From assembly GCF_002234675.1 (NCBI RefSeq), contig NC_019866.2, positions 10,817,261 to 10,881,260 on the forward strand: a DNA stretch of 64,000 bases, in the 5' to 3' direction. Shown piece by piece: positions 21,001 through 33,026 of this stretch (positions are counted from its first letter, which is position 1; every line of letters starts with the position of its first letter). The stretch comes from Oryzias latipes (lineage: Eukaryota; Chordata; Actinopteri; Beloniformes; Adrianichthyidae). The translations under genes were made by a program, and so were the position numbers. Below the pieces are notes generated by a model that searched no databases, was not told the DNA's origin, and saw only the letters and a program-made list of their open reading frames with translations.

Positions 21001-24000
21001 CTGCGCCCTATAGAGGCGGCTTTAAACTTTTCAATATAAATTAGAAAACGTCTGAACTCAAAAAAGCAAGATTTTTCAGGCATTTTGGCAGGTTTTTACA
21101 AGATATTTTGTGAGTCAAACTCTGCTCTGCATCCCCTCATGATGCATCATATCTTAGTGCCAAATTGCTACAATAGTATTAAAAATTTTATTCGTTTAAA
21201 GTTTCAAAAAAATAACAATGCAACTAGTTGTCGACTTGAATTCTCATCAAAATCTCATATTTGTGATGGTTTGTTGTTTCATGGTTGATTATTGGCTTGG
21301 AATGAATGAGCACTTCCTCTTAATATCTAAAATGAGGGGGGGGAAAGTCAAAAAATGATTGAACTTTCAAATATATCAACTTTCAGAAAATATTTGAGCC
21401 CAAAACTGCTTTCAGAAAAAGTAATAATGTGTTGACCTTTCACTTTTGTAAACACGGCTTCATCTAAAATGACAAATGAAGATGACTTAAGGTGTAATCT
21501 ATTCGGGAACCTTTCCCACAACGAGACGACATGGTTTCATACCACAACAACTGCTTGGTACAAAAAGTGAATCAAAATTTTATGAAAATTAATATTTGTT
21601 GTTTGTAGGCATTATTTTTCTTATGTTGTCATTGTTTTGTTGTTTAATCTAGATTCTGAAACCTTGTGTAATGACGTTCCAGCCGCCTGTTAAAAAGTTT
21701 TAAACTTCATGTGCAACAGAAAAATAAATATAATCTAAAGATTCCTTGAACTATAAACTATGAATATTTTTACTCAAAATGAAACTTTTGTCAAGTGAAA
21801 CTGATTCTATATGACCTTGCTGGCCTATGTGGTTCATAAAGTGTGTGTATGCAGAGACTTTTCTTTGGTTTACCCTTGTTGAACACTTCACTTTAGACTC
21901 TTGTGAAACACTGGAAGTTGCCAACTCCTATGGAGTCCCATTCACTCTCTATTTCTAGACAATTTTATTTGAATGGACTCATTTTAAGAAATAGTCCTTC
22001 AGCCTTTTCTAGTCTCATGCAAATTTGCCATTGCTGCTGCTGCTACTGCTGCTTTTGCTGCAAATTTCCATTCCTTCTCTGGAAGCTTTCACAACACACG
22101 ACGTGCTTTTAGAGGGCGATGGAGGCTGGATTATGAGATAATCAGTGAAATAAAACGGTGCCACGGTTTGAAGTAAGAGGCATGACATTTCTGCGAGGGC
22201 TTCTAAGATTCTTACTCTCCCAGAGAAGTGTTTTTCAGACACTGCAGATTGGGTCAGAAATGGCCAAGCAAGGCAGTCAGAGCCTCTGACAGCTCATTTA
22301 GGCAGAGAGCACCTGAAAGATCCTATCCAACGGCTGCTATACTCCATGAGTTTCATTATCTTTCATCGGAGCTCTGAAAAGCATTGTGAAATCCAATTGG
22401 TTTCATGAGATTAGGGAGCCAGACTCAGTGAACGGGGGCTGGACCTCCCTGCATAGATGGTGACAAGGTAGAAAACTGTGGGCATCAGGGTTCATCGAAA
22501 GAAAAAAAGAGTTCATAAAAGTTCAAAAGCAGCAAGCTGAAATCATCATTCACATGGTAGAGGCCTATTTTGTCACCTGGGAACACAAAAAAAAACTCAA
22601 AACAACCTAATTTGAAGCTCTTTATGTTCATGCATGATGAGTTTATTTAAGACTACAACAACAACCCAGATGGGACTGAATGAAAATGAATGCAGCCGTT
22701 ACTTTGAGCAAGACTTTTAGTCGTGGCTTTTACTCAAAACTCAAAATAGAGCTCAATATCAATGAAATAATTTAAAGACTGATCAATCAAGACAAAGAAA
22801 AATATTGATTATACTCACATTAGACTTATCATTTGGGTCAGGGAAAAGGTGAATGCTGTAATAAATATACTTACCAACAATAACACATCTAAAGGCAGCA
22901 AATACACAGAAATAGATAGAATAGAATGAAATGTTATTGATCCCACTAAGTTAAAATTGCCTAAATAACTGAAATTAGGAAAACAAAGCTAGACTTGGTT
23001 ATGAAAAAATACAATGTTGTCAATTATGGGATAAAAGAAAGTGGTGCACTGGGATTTTATCCAGGATTTCCCCCAAATATTGAGATTTTTTTGCAAAACA
23101 GCAAATTAATTTTTTTTTGATAAAAAAAAGGTTTCCAGGGCCTTCCAGCTTATTTAAAGAAACAATTCTCTGAATATCAATTATCAATATTTAAAATGCA
23201 CTAATTTCTTCTAGTAGTTCTTTAGGAGGTGTCCCTGTTGTCCTTAAAGACCAAAACACACTTGTTAGGAAGCAGAAAAGAAGTTATGTAGATTAGAACA
23301 ATAACCAAATTTGTGATTAAAAGCAGAATGAAAATATATCTAAAAACAGTCCAATATTTGTACATTTTTTCTTAAATTAGATACATATATTTAGACTCCA
23401 TATACTTACAAATCTTTTAGTACATTCCTGGATGTACTAAAATAACTGTAGTTAACTACATGGTTGTTTTGCTACTCAACGTCTTAAAACTGCTTACTTA
23501 AGTCTTAAAACAAGGAGAGCAAAGACATTTTTTTTTCCAGACTTGCAGAAGTCCGATACGAGCTGACAAGTATTACAAGGCTTTTTTCCTATCCTATAAA
23601 ACATCATTATTATTGCCACACATGTATTTCATTTTTTGTGCAGTCTTTTTTACAAACAGCAAATGGGACCACATTAATTTCCTCCAGAATATCACCGAGT
23701 CGCAAAAGCAGCATCCTTTAGGAGTTAGCGTCGATTTTAGCACGCTTTATCGCAGCAGCCAGACGGCTTTTATGTAAACAAACAGCAGCATGTTAAGAAT
23801 TCAGATTAAGGAGAAAACAAAAATCAACTAAGGCTTGTAAATGTTTTTACTGATAAGAGCCCGAATGTAACAGAAGTGTCTTGTTTCTTTCTGTTGCTTC
23901 CTAAAGTGCTGACTTGCGATCAAAACTTTCTAATAAAGTTATAGTTTTTGAATAAATTTACTAAATATTGTAAGCTTTATTCATTTTGGTTAGTGCTATT

Positions 24001-25866
24001 TGTGTCTTTTAGCAGACTAAAACACGTACTGTTCTAAAAGAATTTTGAAATTAAGGAAGAATTAAGGTTTGCCTTAAACTAACAATCATCTCTTCTCCTT
24101 GGCAGGATGTTTAATCCATTTTGAGGCTCAACCTGCTTGATCATTTATCAGTAATTATAAAGCCACAAAAGACCACAGTCAATGGTCAGGTTAAGGGTTT
24201 TAATCCACACATCAATCAATGACTTCAGCATGTCACACTTTTTTTCCTCTTAAAATGCAAAAAAAAAAAAAAACAGTATCTACTTTTTTTCAATCCTTTA
24301 GTCATTTTGGTGTTAGAAAATGATCAGCTTACTAAAAGTAGTGTTAAGTTAATTGGTCATTGATTGTTGCAGCTAAAAGGGTCCTGCTTCGTCCCCCCAG
24401 TGTGATTTATACCCTCCTCTCAGAGTAAAACCATCACTAACCTATAATGTTTGTTTCTGACGGCTTAGATGTCTTCTCTTTTGCTTTGCTGTGTTGGTTT
24501 TACGAGGTTTAATCGTGTTTGGCCGAAAAATAATGTGGAATTAATCATGTTTAGTGCACAAAGTCCAGAAAAACCTGAGGAGCATCAACGCAATGCATCT
24601 CATTTTCCCTCAGCTGCAGACGAGGGCTGGTTGTAAATTGCACGCAGCTTGGATTAGAAAATGGTTTTCCAAGAAAAATCAAATTCTGCACGTACCTATT
24701 TCTCAAAGAACTTAACACACACTGTGGACTTGGCATGATCAACTCTAGATAGGCTGCCCCTGAGAAATATTGAGTCATGTTAACTCTCTGCTATGAGTCA
24801 CATCTCATTCACCCGCTTTCCAGCGGGGCTTTGAGGTCAGTCCGGCAAATCTGTGGTCACAGCTGTGACACAATCCCACCTTTACCCCCAGCACCTTTGT
24901 GCAACCTGAGTGCCACATTACAGCAGCGCTCAGTCACAATGACACACAAGCCAAGCTGGGTCTGTTAAGCTGGCAAATGCTGGCATGTGTAGAACCAAAG
25001 CTGACAGAAATCCCTGCCTCAGAGGTTGTGAAAATGAAACTGTGTTGCAAAAGACAGAAGACCTGAGGATATCTGACATCAAAAGGAGCCAACAGCCGCC
25101 ACAGTCTGAAATGCATCTCACATGAGATGTGTGGGGTCAGTGGACTGTGGACTTTACACAAGCTGGAGAAAACACAAGCGAAACACGCGAGTTTCACAAT
25201 GAAAAAGGTCCAGTCCTGTCTTTGCAGTGGGAAATCTGTGTCAGCGCCTCGTTCCAATTCCTTATGGTAACATTTATTACACGTTATGATCCGATTCAAC
25301 TCCCCTAATTGTGTATGCATGTGGTTCCGTGCTAGCTAAATGACCAAAATGTTGCATAAAATCCTCATTTTCACAGCCTGTGCTGAACATGAATGAGGAA
25401 GCGGGTGACACCGAATGTTGCCCAAAGGACTATTTTAATGGTCAAAAACCTCAGAGAAGGGTTCTGCTGCAGAAAAGAAAAAGGTTCAAGGAATAAGATT
25501 TACAGTAAAGTGTCCAATCTACCATTTGTTGTCTGTTTGATATTAATAAAAAAAAAAAACCTTTACAAGTCTAATCCTAAAAATTGGGGAGGGTTTTTCT
25601 GCCTCCAAGAACTAAGATGAAGGGAAGATATGTGCTAGGAATAATCCAGAAACAGTGAAGTCATTCATTCAAAGCTTTGCATGTTAGTTGAAATCATTTA
25701 GTGTTTTATTCTGGATATGGCACTCAGCCAGTGAACCAAAGCAAACATTATGTCTATGTTAACACATTGGACTGGTTGAGCCTTTTGGAACATACTGTGC
25801 ATAAACTTATTTATATATTGGCTCAAATAGTTGCTGAGAAAAATTAAATCTAGGCTTCATCATCCA
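18031..25866. other. Intergenic DNA; short repeats only
   Basis: No gene recognised. A short interrupted GCT-type tract occurs at about 22,026-22,062. Near 22,905-22,975 there is a fragment resembling the 'ttattgatccca' tail motif of common fish retroposons. Positions 22,180-22,560 and 24,760-25,150 are complex, moderately GC-rich and repeat-free, and could be conserved noncoding DNA. Confidence 0.4.
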
Positions 25867-26406
25867 CAAGGGGTGTGAGGATTCATTTTAACGAATCGAT
25901 TCAAATCAATTATTTGTCTATTTTGATTCGTTTTGAATGATCCGATTCGATTCTCTGACCTAAAATTAATCCAGAACATCTTTGACCAAAATTTCAATCA
26001 GTATGACTAAGAAATAAATACCTGGATACTACAGATGCAGGTGAAATTTGTTTTTTTTGCAAGATAATCAAGTGTAAATTACGGGTACAAACAAGTAAAC
26101 AAGATTTGATGTCAAATCCATTCACACCTTAGTTTCATAAAGTTCAGCCTACTGTTTTTCCACATCAAAATAATCCAAAGGGAACATAATCAGAACATTT
26201 TACCACACATTTTCATGTTATAGTAAAAAAAAAACTACCGTACTTCAATCCAAATGTTTTTTTCCACTATCTTAATAATTGATTTATCTCATTTTATAAT
26301 GCTAAAGGTCGATTTGACAAACAATTTGCCTCAGTCAGATCGATCTATTTGGATTGTAGGAATAGAAACCGATTCATTAATTAAGTCGATTTATGTTAAA
26401 CACCCC
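25867..26406. mobile_element. hAT-like non-autonomous DNA transposon (MITE)
   Basis: The left end begins with GGGGTGTGAGG (25,870) and the right end is the inverted counterpart AAACACCCC (ending 26,406). Inside each end lie further inverted blocks built from ATCGATT and GAATCG motifs. The 8-bp flanks ATCATCCA (25,859-25,866) and ATCATCTG (26,407-26,414) agree at 6 of 8 positions, compatible with an aged 8-bp hAT target duplication. About 540 bp long with no transposase frame. Confidence 0.5.
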
Positions 26407-27338
26407 ATCATCTGCTAAAGTAAGGCTGCTCAGAATGACTATTATGCAGATCCTGTAAGCTTAATTAAACAAAATCAGTTGGTTTCACACATCTTTCTAA
26501 AGCCACTTCACAGTTAATGTACCACTAATGTTTTGAGACGGAGGCATGTTAATAGAACAGTTAGAGGTAAAAACAAAATCCCACCCAGGAGAATTCTACC
26601 TCTGATCTCTCTGTTGAACTGAACCAACTAGTGGTTAATGATGCTTTCTAAGCACTTTCATTGATCTTCTTCGCATTCCTTTGAAAGGAAAAGTCACTCC
26701 CTCTTTTGTTTCAATTGACAAAGCTTGGATTTTCAGTTTGGCGCCTTCTAAAGTAACATTTTCTCCTGATAATCATGGAACCAATTAACGCAAGGTTGGA
26801 GTTAGTCAGATGAAATAAGGAACAACTCGTACCAGAAAGAAAGAATAGGGAAAAAAGAAAAGCAGTTGAAACGCCTCCTGATCTAAAAACATTGCATCAG
26901 TGTAAAACACACGGAAGGCGTTTGATGGGCCGGGTACACACGGATTCTAACTCTGTTGGGTCACTGGAGTGCATTGAAGTGACAGGAGGCAGCAGCAGCC
27001 AGATGAGATCTGAATCTGCATGCTTGAGTTTCTGCTCAGATTCTGCCAAAAGGGGTAAAGCTAATGGGACATATTTTTTTCACTCTTCAGATGACTCAAA
27101 TAACCTCAGAAGACTTTCAAAAACATTTTGGGTTTCAAAAAACCTGTGTGGCATGTTGACAGCCATTAACTCCAAAACATTTTAGAAAGCATAGACTGCA
27201 CTTAGCGTTAAACTTAAATAAAGTCAGTCTAATTAGAGTTTGAAGACTATTTTACTTTAAAATAGTGGGGACATAGAATGTTGTGCTTCTCCTTCTTTGC
27301 ATTTTAGACATTTCTCCTCAAATCCTGATATTTTTCCC
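26407..27338. other. Upstream flank of sstr2, nothing coding
   Basis: No exon or repeat family recognised. The 97-codon frame at 26,892-27,185 has no family resemblance. Confidence 0.4.
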
Positions 27339-27414
27339 TCCAAAGGTCATAAGTTAACATGTCATCCTGCATGTGATCCAAAGGTCATAAGTTAACATGT
27401 CATCCTGCATGTGA
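27339..27414. repeat. Two identical 38-bp tandem copies with NBRE-type half sites
   Basis: The unit starting TCCAAAGGTCATAAGTTAAC occurs at 27,339-27,376 and again at 27,377-27,414 with no differences, followed by a partial third start. Each copy contains AAAGGTCA (27,342-27,349 and 27,380-27,387), which is the NBRE consensus bound by monomeric NR4A receptors and an extended nuclear-receptor half site. The pair lies about 0.2-0.6 kb upstream of the probable sstr2 first exon. Confidence 0.85.
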
Positions 27415-27589
27415 TCCAATGGAGAACTCTGAGGATAGATGTTTAGTCATTATTTGCAATAAGTTGTTTTTAACTGCCTAAGTTTGAAGAGTCTGTTGTT
27501 TGGAGTTTGATGTTTCACATTTTTGGTCACTGTTGGACATCCGTCTGTTGGACATCTGCCTTTCATCTCCAATGTTCCCCTCATTCCAG

Positions 27590-28015
27590 TAAGAGTTGGT
27601 GTTCATCGCGCGTTAGAAGACGGAGGTGCCTTCGAATGGTCAGTCTCTGCCACACCGACGCGTGGCCATCATCAAACGAGACAGCGCCTGTCCTCGTTCA
27701 GAGGTGAGCCTCATCAGCACCTCCTCGGCTCTGTTCGTGTGCGTCCTTTAAACATATCCGCGCTCTCTAGCAGGAGGCAGTCCCTGCCTGCGCGCACCAC
27801 GACAGGAGCGCATCGGAGCTTTGCGGTCCTTCTCTGCCTTTTGGCGCAACACGTTGTCCAGAAGAAAACTCCACACTACTGGGATGAGATGCTTTCCAAC
27901 TCGAAACGGATAAAGCAAACTTGGGGGAATGCGGGAAGATGAAGCTCAGTCTGGCAAGAACGCAGAAATATTTTTGATCTATTAAGACTGAGGCGACGCA
28001 TAAAACCAGTTACAG
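27590..28015 (+). promoter_or_regulatory. Probable sstr2 promoter and untranslated 5' exon
   Basis: This segment is GC- and CpG-richer than the surrounding DNA and ends in a strong splice donor, ACAG|GTAAG, at 28,015/28,016. A matching acceptor precedes the sstr2 start codon at 29,136. No ATG-initiated long frame crosses it. Two short upstream ATGs occur (27,884 and 27,889), giving frames of 9 and 17 codons if they are in the transcript. The start of transcription cannot be placed. Assignment as the sstr2 leader exon is inferred from the splice pair and position. Confidence 0.45.
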
Positions 28016-29136
28016 GTAAGAGGACATTTCATTAATCTCTTTATTGCGCCAATATATATGTCATTATTGCGTTTATTTATTTTCTTTTTTTTCATCTGTA
28101 AGACTCTCTTTGGATCAAATTCAGAAATATTTCCACAAGTGCATGTTCGGTTGCGCGCAAAGCGCCTGTATGCTCAATTCCCCAACAACAGTAATGATTG
28201 ACAAGACCTCCTTCGTGTCAAGCAGATTGCAAAATTACCGGGAGTAATTTATTTAAATATTTCGAGGATGCAGGTGCAGAAATTAGGTCTTGAAAAGTGG
28301 AGGGGGAAAAAAATGCTCCAACTTCAGTTGAGTGAAAAATGTCATGAAAATGAAAACACGCGGGCTCTGAGAGACATAATGAGAATAAAAAGTAGCATTT
28401 TCCTCCTCATGGTCATCACACTTCTTTTTGTTTTTTTTCATTGATGCGTGACCACACTTAATGCTTATGTCAACAGAATAGAGTAAAAGAATTTAGTGTT
28501 TTGGGTTTTTTTTTCTGCTCTCCCATTAGATCCCTGTTGTATTCCTATAATGGTTATTGACACAGAATCGCTTCAGCCTGACTGGAGCAAGGCTTTTGGC
28601 AGTGCTGAAATTGATTTATGTCAATGCCCAGTCACTAATGAAGTGAACGAATTACACAATATCTACCACGGCTGATATTTGGGTGCTTTTTTCCATTTGG
28701 AGCCGTTCCCCTTGTTAGCTCTTGGCTAAAGCAGACAGGCGCACCATGAGGTCTGCTTTAATTTTCTTCTCCCCTTAGATTTGCTATCAGTCAGACCTGC
28801 TTTGAAGAAAGATGATCAAGGTGGAAAATCAATGAATTCCCTCCAGGACCTGCTGTCCTGATGCATGACTTAAAAAAGTAAACATTCTGTGACATCTGAA
28901 GAAGCGGATTGCTCAATATTGCATTACATGTCACTCACGCATGCTTTGTTGCACAATCTCATAACATTCAGGTCAGCAAGGTCAACTCAGCATTTGTCAA
29001 CAAGTTGACTCAGGAAGACGAGGGGATTAAGTGCAATATCTGATCAAAATGAAGACTGTAAATCTCAATTTTCGGCCCCATGGGAAACATAAATATCTGG
29101 TGGAACTGCATTTTGACATATCTTCTTTGTGTGCAG
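28016..29136 (+). other. Probable intron in the sstr2 5' UTR
   Basis: The segment is bounded by a GTAAG donor at 28,016 and a pyrimidine-rich acceptor ending TTTGTGTGCAG at 29,136. The 28,545-28,900 portion is complex and repeat-free and may hold a conserved element. No coding exon is seen. Confidence 0.45.
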
Positions 29137-29165
29137 GTGGGATGCCTTAATCTGAGTCAAGCGTC

Positions 29166-30278
29166 ATGGAGTCCTGGGCTTTTCCGTCATGTTCTCCAAA
29201 CTGCTCAGAGCATGTCATGTACGACAGCCTCGTGCAGGGCAACGATTCTTCGCAGAGTCGGAACCACACGGACGACAGCTTCTCCAGAACCAGCACGGTG
29301 GTCATCACCTGCTTGTACTTCCTGGTTTGCGCTGTGGGTCTCTGTGGCAACGCCCTCGTCATCTACGTGATCCTGCGCTACGCCAAGATGAAGACGGTCA
29401 CCAACATCTACATTCTCAATCTGGCAGTGGCAGATGTGCTCTTCATGCTGGGCTTGCCCTTCATCGCCCTCCAGCTGGCACTGGTCCACTGGCCGTTCGG
29501 GCCCGTTCTCTGCAGGATTGTGATGACTGTTGATTCCCTGAACCAATTTACTTCTATTTTCTGCCTGATGGTAATGAGTATCGACCGCTACCTAGCTGTG
29601 GTGCATCCCATTAGGTCCACAAAGTGGCGGAAGCCTCGTGTGGCTAAGACTATCAATGTGGCAGTGTGGGGAGTGTCGCTGCTGGTTAATCTGCCAATTG
29701 TTATCTACAGTGGCATAATTATGAAGCACGACAGCTGCTTTTGCACCATTGTGTGGCCTGAGCCTCAAGAGGCTTACTACACTGCGTTTATGTTCTACAC
29801 CTTCATCCTGGGCTTCTTCCTGCCCCTCATGGTCATCTGCCTTTGCTACCTGTTTATCATCATCAAGGTGAAGTCTTCAGGCATCCGCGTGGGCTCCTCC
29901 ATGAGGAAGCGCTCCGAGAGGAAGGTAACCAGGATGGTGTCCATCGTGGTGGCGGTGTTTGTCTTCTGCTGGCTGCCGTTCTACGTCTTCAATGTGACCT
30001 CGGTGACGGGCACCATCAGCACCACTCCCTTCCTCAGAAGCACCTTCGCCTTTGTCGTGGTTCTCGGATACGCCAACAGCTGCGCAAACCCCATCCTTTA
30101 CGCCTTCCTGTCGGAGAACTTTAAAAAGAGTTTCCAGAATGTGCTGTGTCTTAAAAAGGTTGGAGGGCTGGACGAGGTGGAGCGCAGCGACAGCAAGCAG
30201 GACAAACCTCGCCTGATGAATGACCCCACAGAGACCCAAAGCACCCTGCTAAATGGAGACCTGCAGACAAGCATCTAA
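29166..30278 (+). CDS. sstr2: Somatostatin receptor type 2, class A GPCR
   Basis: Encodes a 370-residue plasma-membrane receptor for somatostatin peptides that couples to Gi/o, lowering cAMP. The coding region is a single exon, as in other somatostatin receptors. An acceptor ends at 29,136, so only the leader is spliced. The extracellular N-terminus has glycosylation sequons at N13, N26 and N33. Seven membrane spans follow, with N61 (helix 1), D90 (helix 2), the amine-binding Asp D123 (helix 3), DRY at 140-142, and FCWLPF in helix 6. The family signature [11 protein letters not shown] is at 302-312. C116 and a Cys at 191 or 193 can form the helix 3 to loop 2 disulfide, and C328 is a likely palmitoylation site. 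The tail ends [10 protein letters not shown] with a PDZ-binding terminus, diagnostic of type 2 among the paralogues. Teleosts can carry more than one sstr2-like copy, and I cannot assign a or b. Confidence 0.96.
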   Translation: MESWAFPSCSPNCSEHVMYDSLVQGNDSSQSRNHTDDSFSRTSTVVITCLYFLVCAVGLCGNALVIYVILRYAKMKTVTNIYILNLAVADVLFMLGLPFIALQLALVHWPFGPVLCRIVMTVDSLNQFTSIFCLMVMSIDRYLAVVHPIRSTKWRKPRVAKTINVAVWGVSLLVNLPIVIYSGIIMKHDSCFCTIVWPEPQEAYYTAFMFYTFILGFFLPLMVICLCYLFIIIKVKSSGIRVGSSMRKRSERKVTRMVSIVVAVFVFCWLPFYVFNVTSVTGTISTTPFLRSTFAFVVVLGYANSCANPILYAFLSENFKKSFQNVLCLKKVGGLDEVERSDSKQDKPRLMNDPTETQSTLLNGDLQTSI

Positions 30279-31995
30279 AAAGACGTTAGGACTTTGTTTT
30301 CAGGTGCCAAACAGACTCTATGGACACGTCAAAGCACTAGTAGAAGTTTGGTGGCCCCGATGGAAAAACTTTTGTAACAAAACCAAGGAAATAGTGTCGG
30401 TGAACTGCAGGTGGAATTTGTTGACACCTCCCAGTCCTCAGAGCGATGAGTCACAGTAACAGATACCACACTCTTGCAGCTTGTCCCCGGGGCAATAGGG
30501 CTTTTCCCTGGAGACCCAGGATTATGTCGTTAGTTTACAGCAGAGAGGTGGTTCCGGTGTTCATGTGTCTGCACGGTCAGAAAAGCCCAAACAGAACCGA
30601 GTAGTGTTATTTCACTACAGCTTGCCATTTCCTGAAAGGTCATTCGTCTGTAAATATTCTTAATTCATTAAATGTTTTCTACATATGTGAACTGTTTTTT
30701 TTTGTGGTATAAATATTAAAAAGAAAAAAGTATCAATGTGCAGGAAGTGACTACATTCATAGTCTTGTGTCACAGCCGAACCCAACATCCACGCACAACG
30801 TAAAGCTGCTAAAATCTCCTAAACCAGCCTGAACGTCCTGCAGTGTTAAACAGAATGATGTCTTTTACGTTTGGAAATAAAAGAGCGTGGAGTTCTTCAG
30901 CTGCTGTCATTTTTTGCAGTTGTTTTCAGGAACCTTTTCCTTTGAGAAAAAAAAATGGCGGATTGTGTTACACTGAATTATTCAGCATGGATCCATTGTG
31001 GCACCATGTTTTCCGTGGCCATGTTATATCAGAGCATGAAACCTGTCCAAATAATGTTTCATCAATGATTAATTCTTCCCCTCCTCCTTTCCCGCCTGCC
31101 CATCTGTAAGAAGCCACCTCATCTCTGAGCACAATTTCCATTGAGTTGGGTCACGGCCAGCAAAGGAGCACAGATTTACGGATTTGTGAAAAGCTGGGTG
31201 ATACATGAGTTGCTGTCGTTTGTGTGCTTTCTTTGAATTTTAAAGGGCCTGAACTGCCGCGTCACAACTTTCTTGTAATCCATAGCCTGTCATGCTCTCT
31301 GACACTAGATGACAATGTTAATTTGTGAAGGGCTAGAACACTTCTCCAATAGCAGGTTTCAGTGTTCCCATATCAATGTAGAGCCGCTTGGCCAAAGAGT
31401 CCGCGCTTCATCCTTGACAACCTTTCTGTTGCTATAGTTAGATTACAATCTGTGCAGTTTATTTACTCTACTTGAACAGGCTTCTACATCAAGGCTACTG
31501 AAAGACGTTTAAAAACCCTGCGAGCATGAGTCCCAACAAGCATTCAGCTGCAGAAATGCAATGTAAATATGCATTTGTACCAGTATAAGCATCTAACTTG
31601 AACTCCATACTTAACCTTACTTTGCATTCAATCTCTACGGTACACTTTAGTGAAGCTGAAAGATGGTGTGCCTCTGGTGTCCTGCATTTCTATAGCAACA
31701 GTAACAATTACACAGAAATGTATTCATCTGTAGAAGAAATTATTTCAGTTGTACCACAGGACTAAAAGTAAATCATAATATTGTCTACATTGTGGTAATT
31801 AGTGGTTCAAAATGTAAGACTGTGGAAAGAAGATATTTTAGAAGCATATATGACACAATGTATTGCTTAGTTTTGTGTATAAAGCCTACTTTTTGTAACG
31901 CTTATTAATATAATGTAGACTTTATTTATTTTAGGTAATTGTTTTTCAGAGGATTTTGTTCTAGTGTTTTTTTTTATTAAATGTTTCTGTATGAA
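30279..31995 (+). other. Probable sstr2 3' untranslated region
   Basis: Noncoding sequence after the sstr2 stop. Candidate poly(A) signals are AATAAA near 30,877 and ATTAAA at 31,976-31,981. The latter is followed by a GT-rich stretch typical of a cleavage site. The 3' end is therefore probably near 32,000, giving a UTR of about 1.7 kb, but the extent is inferred. Confidence 0.5.
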
Positions 31996-32827
31996 GATGA
32001 ATATGAAGTTGTTTGTGCCGCCTCTGCTTTGTTTACATTCCAGCAAGCTTGATTAGGAAAGTTTGTGCACACACGTTAATCTGAATAAATTCTTTAACAC
32101 GGATGTTAATTTTTTTTGTCTTAAAAAAAAAAGACATGATGACATTCTCAGCTGTTTTAGTAATTTAAAACCTTTTAATCAAAGTTGGGATATTTACATA
32201 TCTGTAAAGTTTATTTTTTCCACTTTACATAGTTTTCTAAAAAATTGTAATATAAACAAATAATGCTTATCTAAATACATATAAACAAGGCATTAGAACC
32301 TATAATAATGCTAGGAAATATGAAGAACTGGAAAAAAAAGATTGTAATTCGAAATGTGGCCACAGGGTGTCGCCAGAATTACAAATACCTTCAAAGAAAA
32401 GACACTAAACAGTTTGGTTAAACTTCCAGCTGTATTTTTGGTCTTTCAATTTATAATCAGCTCTTGACATTTTTTGTTATTTTTAATGTTTTTTATTTTA
32501 CCTTGACAACACCTTGGCAGTTAATGCATTAAGTGAACAACTGTAAATACGTTTCACTGTCTTGGCTCAGATGTGCAATAGTGCTCTTCAAATCTCACTC
32601 CTGGTTTGAACAGACAATTGGTGGGAACAGAAAAAAGACACTACACCACAAACACATTCCAGTTTAGTTCTGAGTTTAATCACTGAAACAGATAATGAAG
32701 CTTTCCTCTTCCGTTTTTGTTTCAGTTATTTTTCCCTGAATGTCCTTGGGTGGCCTTAACTGCTCCACAATCCATTAAAACCATAATTTTACATTTTGTC
32801 TGGTTTCACTTGTCAGTAAACCACTAC

Positions 32828-32840
32828 TGCCCTCTAGTGG
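32828..32840 (-). promoter_or_regulatory. CTCF core motif
   Basis: On the minus strand this reads CCACTAGAGGGCA, matching the vertebrate CTCF core consensus CCASYAGRKGGCR at every position, with GCCG immediately 5'. It lies in the gap between the converging sstr2 and usp22 transcripts. Occupancy is inference. Confidence 0.5.
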
Positions 32841-32938
32841 CGGCTTCACAGCAGAAGATCAAAAGATATGCATGTTTAATTTTCATCAGAGAGCAGCTAA
32901 ACAAACAGGGGTTGTGTTTTTGTTTTAATAATATGTGC

Positions 32939-32988
32939 ACATATGTATATATATGTATATATATATATATATACATGTGTGTGTATAA
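32939..32988. repeat. Mixed TA/TG microsatellite
   Basis: Alternating purine-pyrimidine tract of (ATATGT) and (TA)n followed by (TG)n. It may adopt Z-DNA. Confidence 0.8.
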
Positions 32989-33026
32989 TCTGCATTACTG
33001 TGTCAAAGGTTAAAGCCCTCGCATTT

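Larger units (their letters stand above)
31996..33026. other. Convergent intergenic gap between sstr2 and usp22
   Basis: Short AT-rich spacer between two tail-to-tail genes. It holds a mixed (TA/TG)n tract at 32,939-32,988 and a CTCF-type motif at 32,828-32,840, listed separately. No coding sequence. Confidence 0.6.

Noticed and set aside
27339-27414. CRISPR-like repeat
   Set aside because: Two directly abutting copies with no spacers, in a vertebrate genome.
27523-27942. 139-codon frame upstream of sstr2
   Set aside because: It starts at TTG, not ATG. Its only in-frame ATG leaves 17 codons, and it lies in the probable untranslated leader.
29189-29546. Frames on both strands over the sstr2 5' coding part
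   Set aside because: Shadows of the sstr2 reading frame in GC-rich coding DNA.
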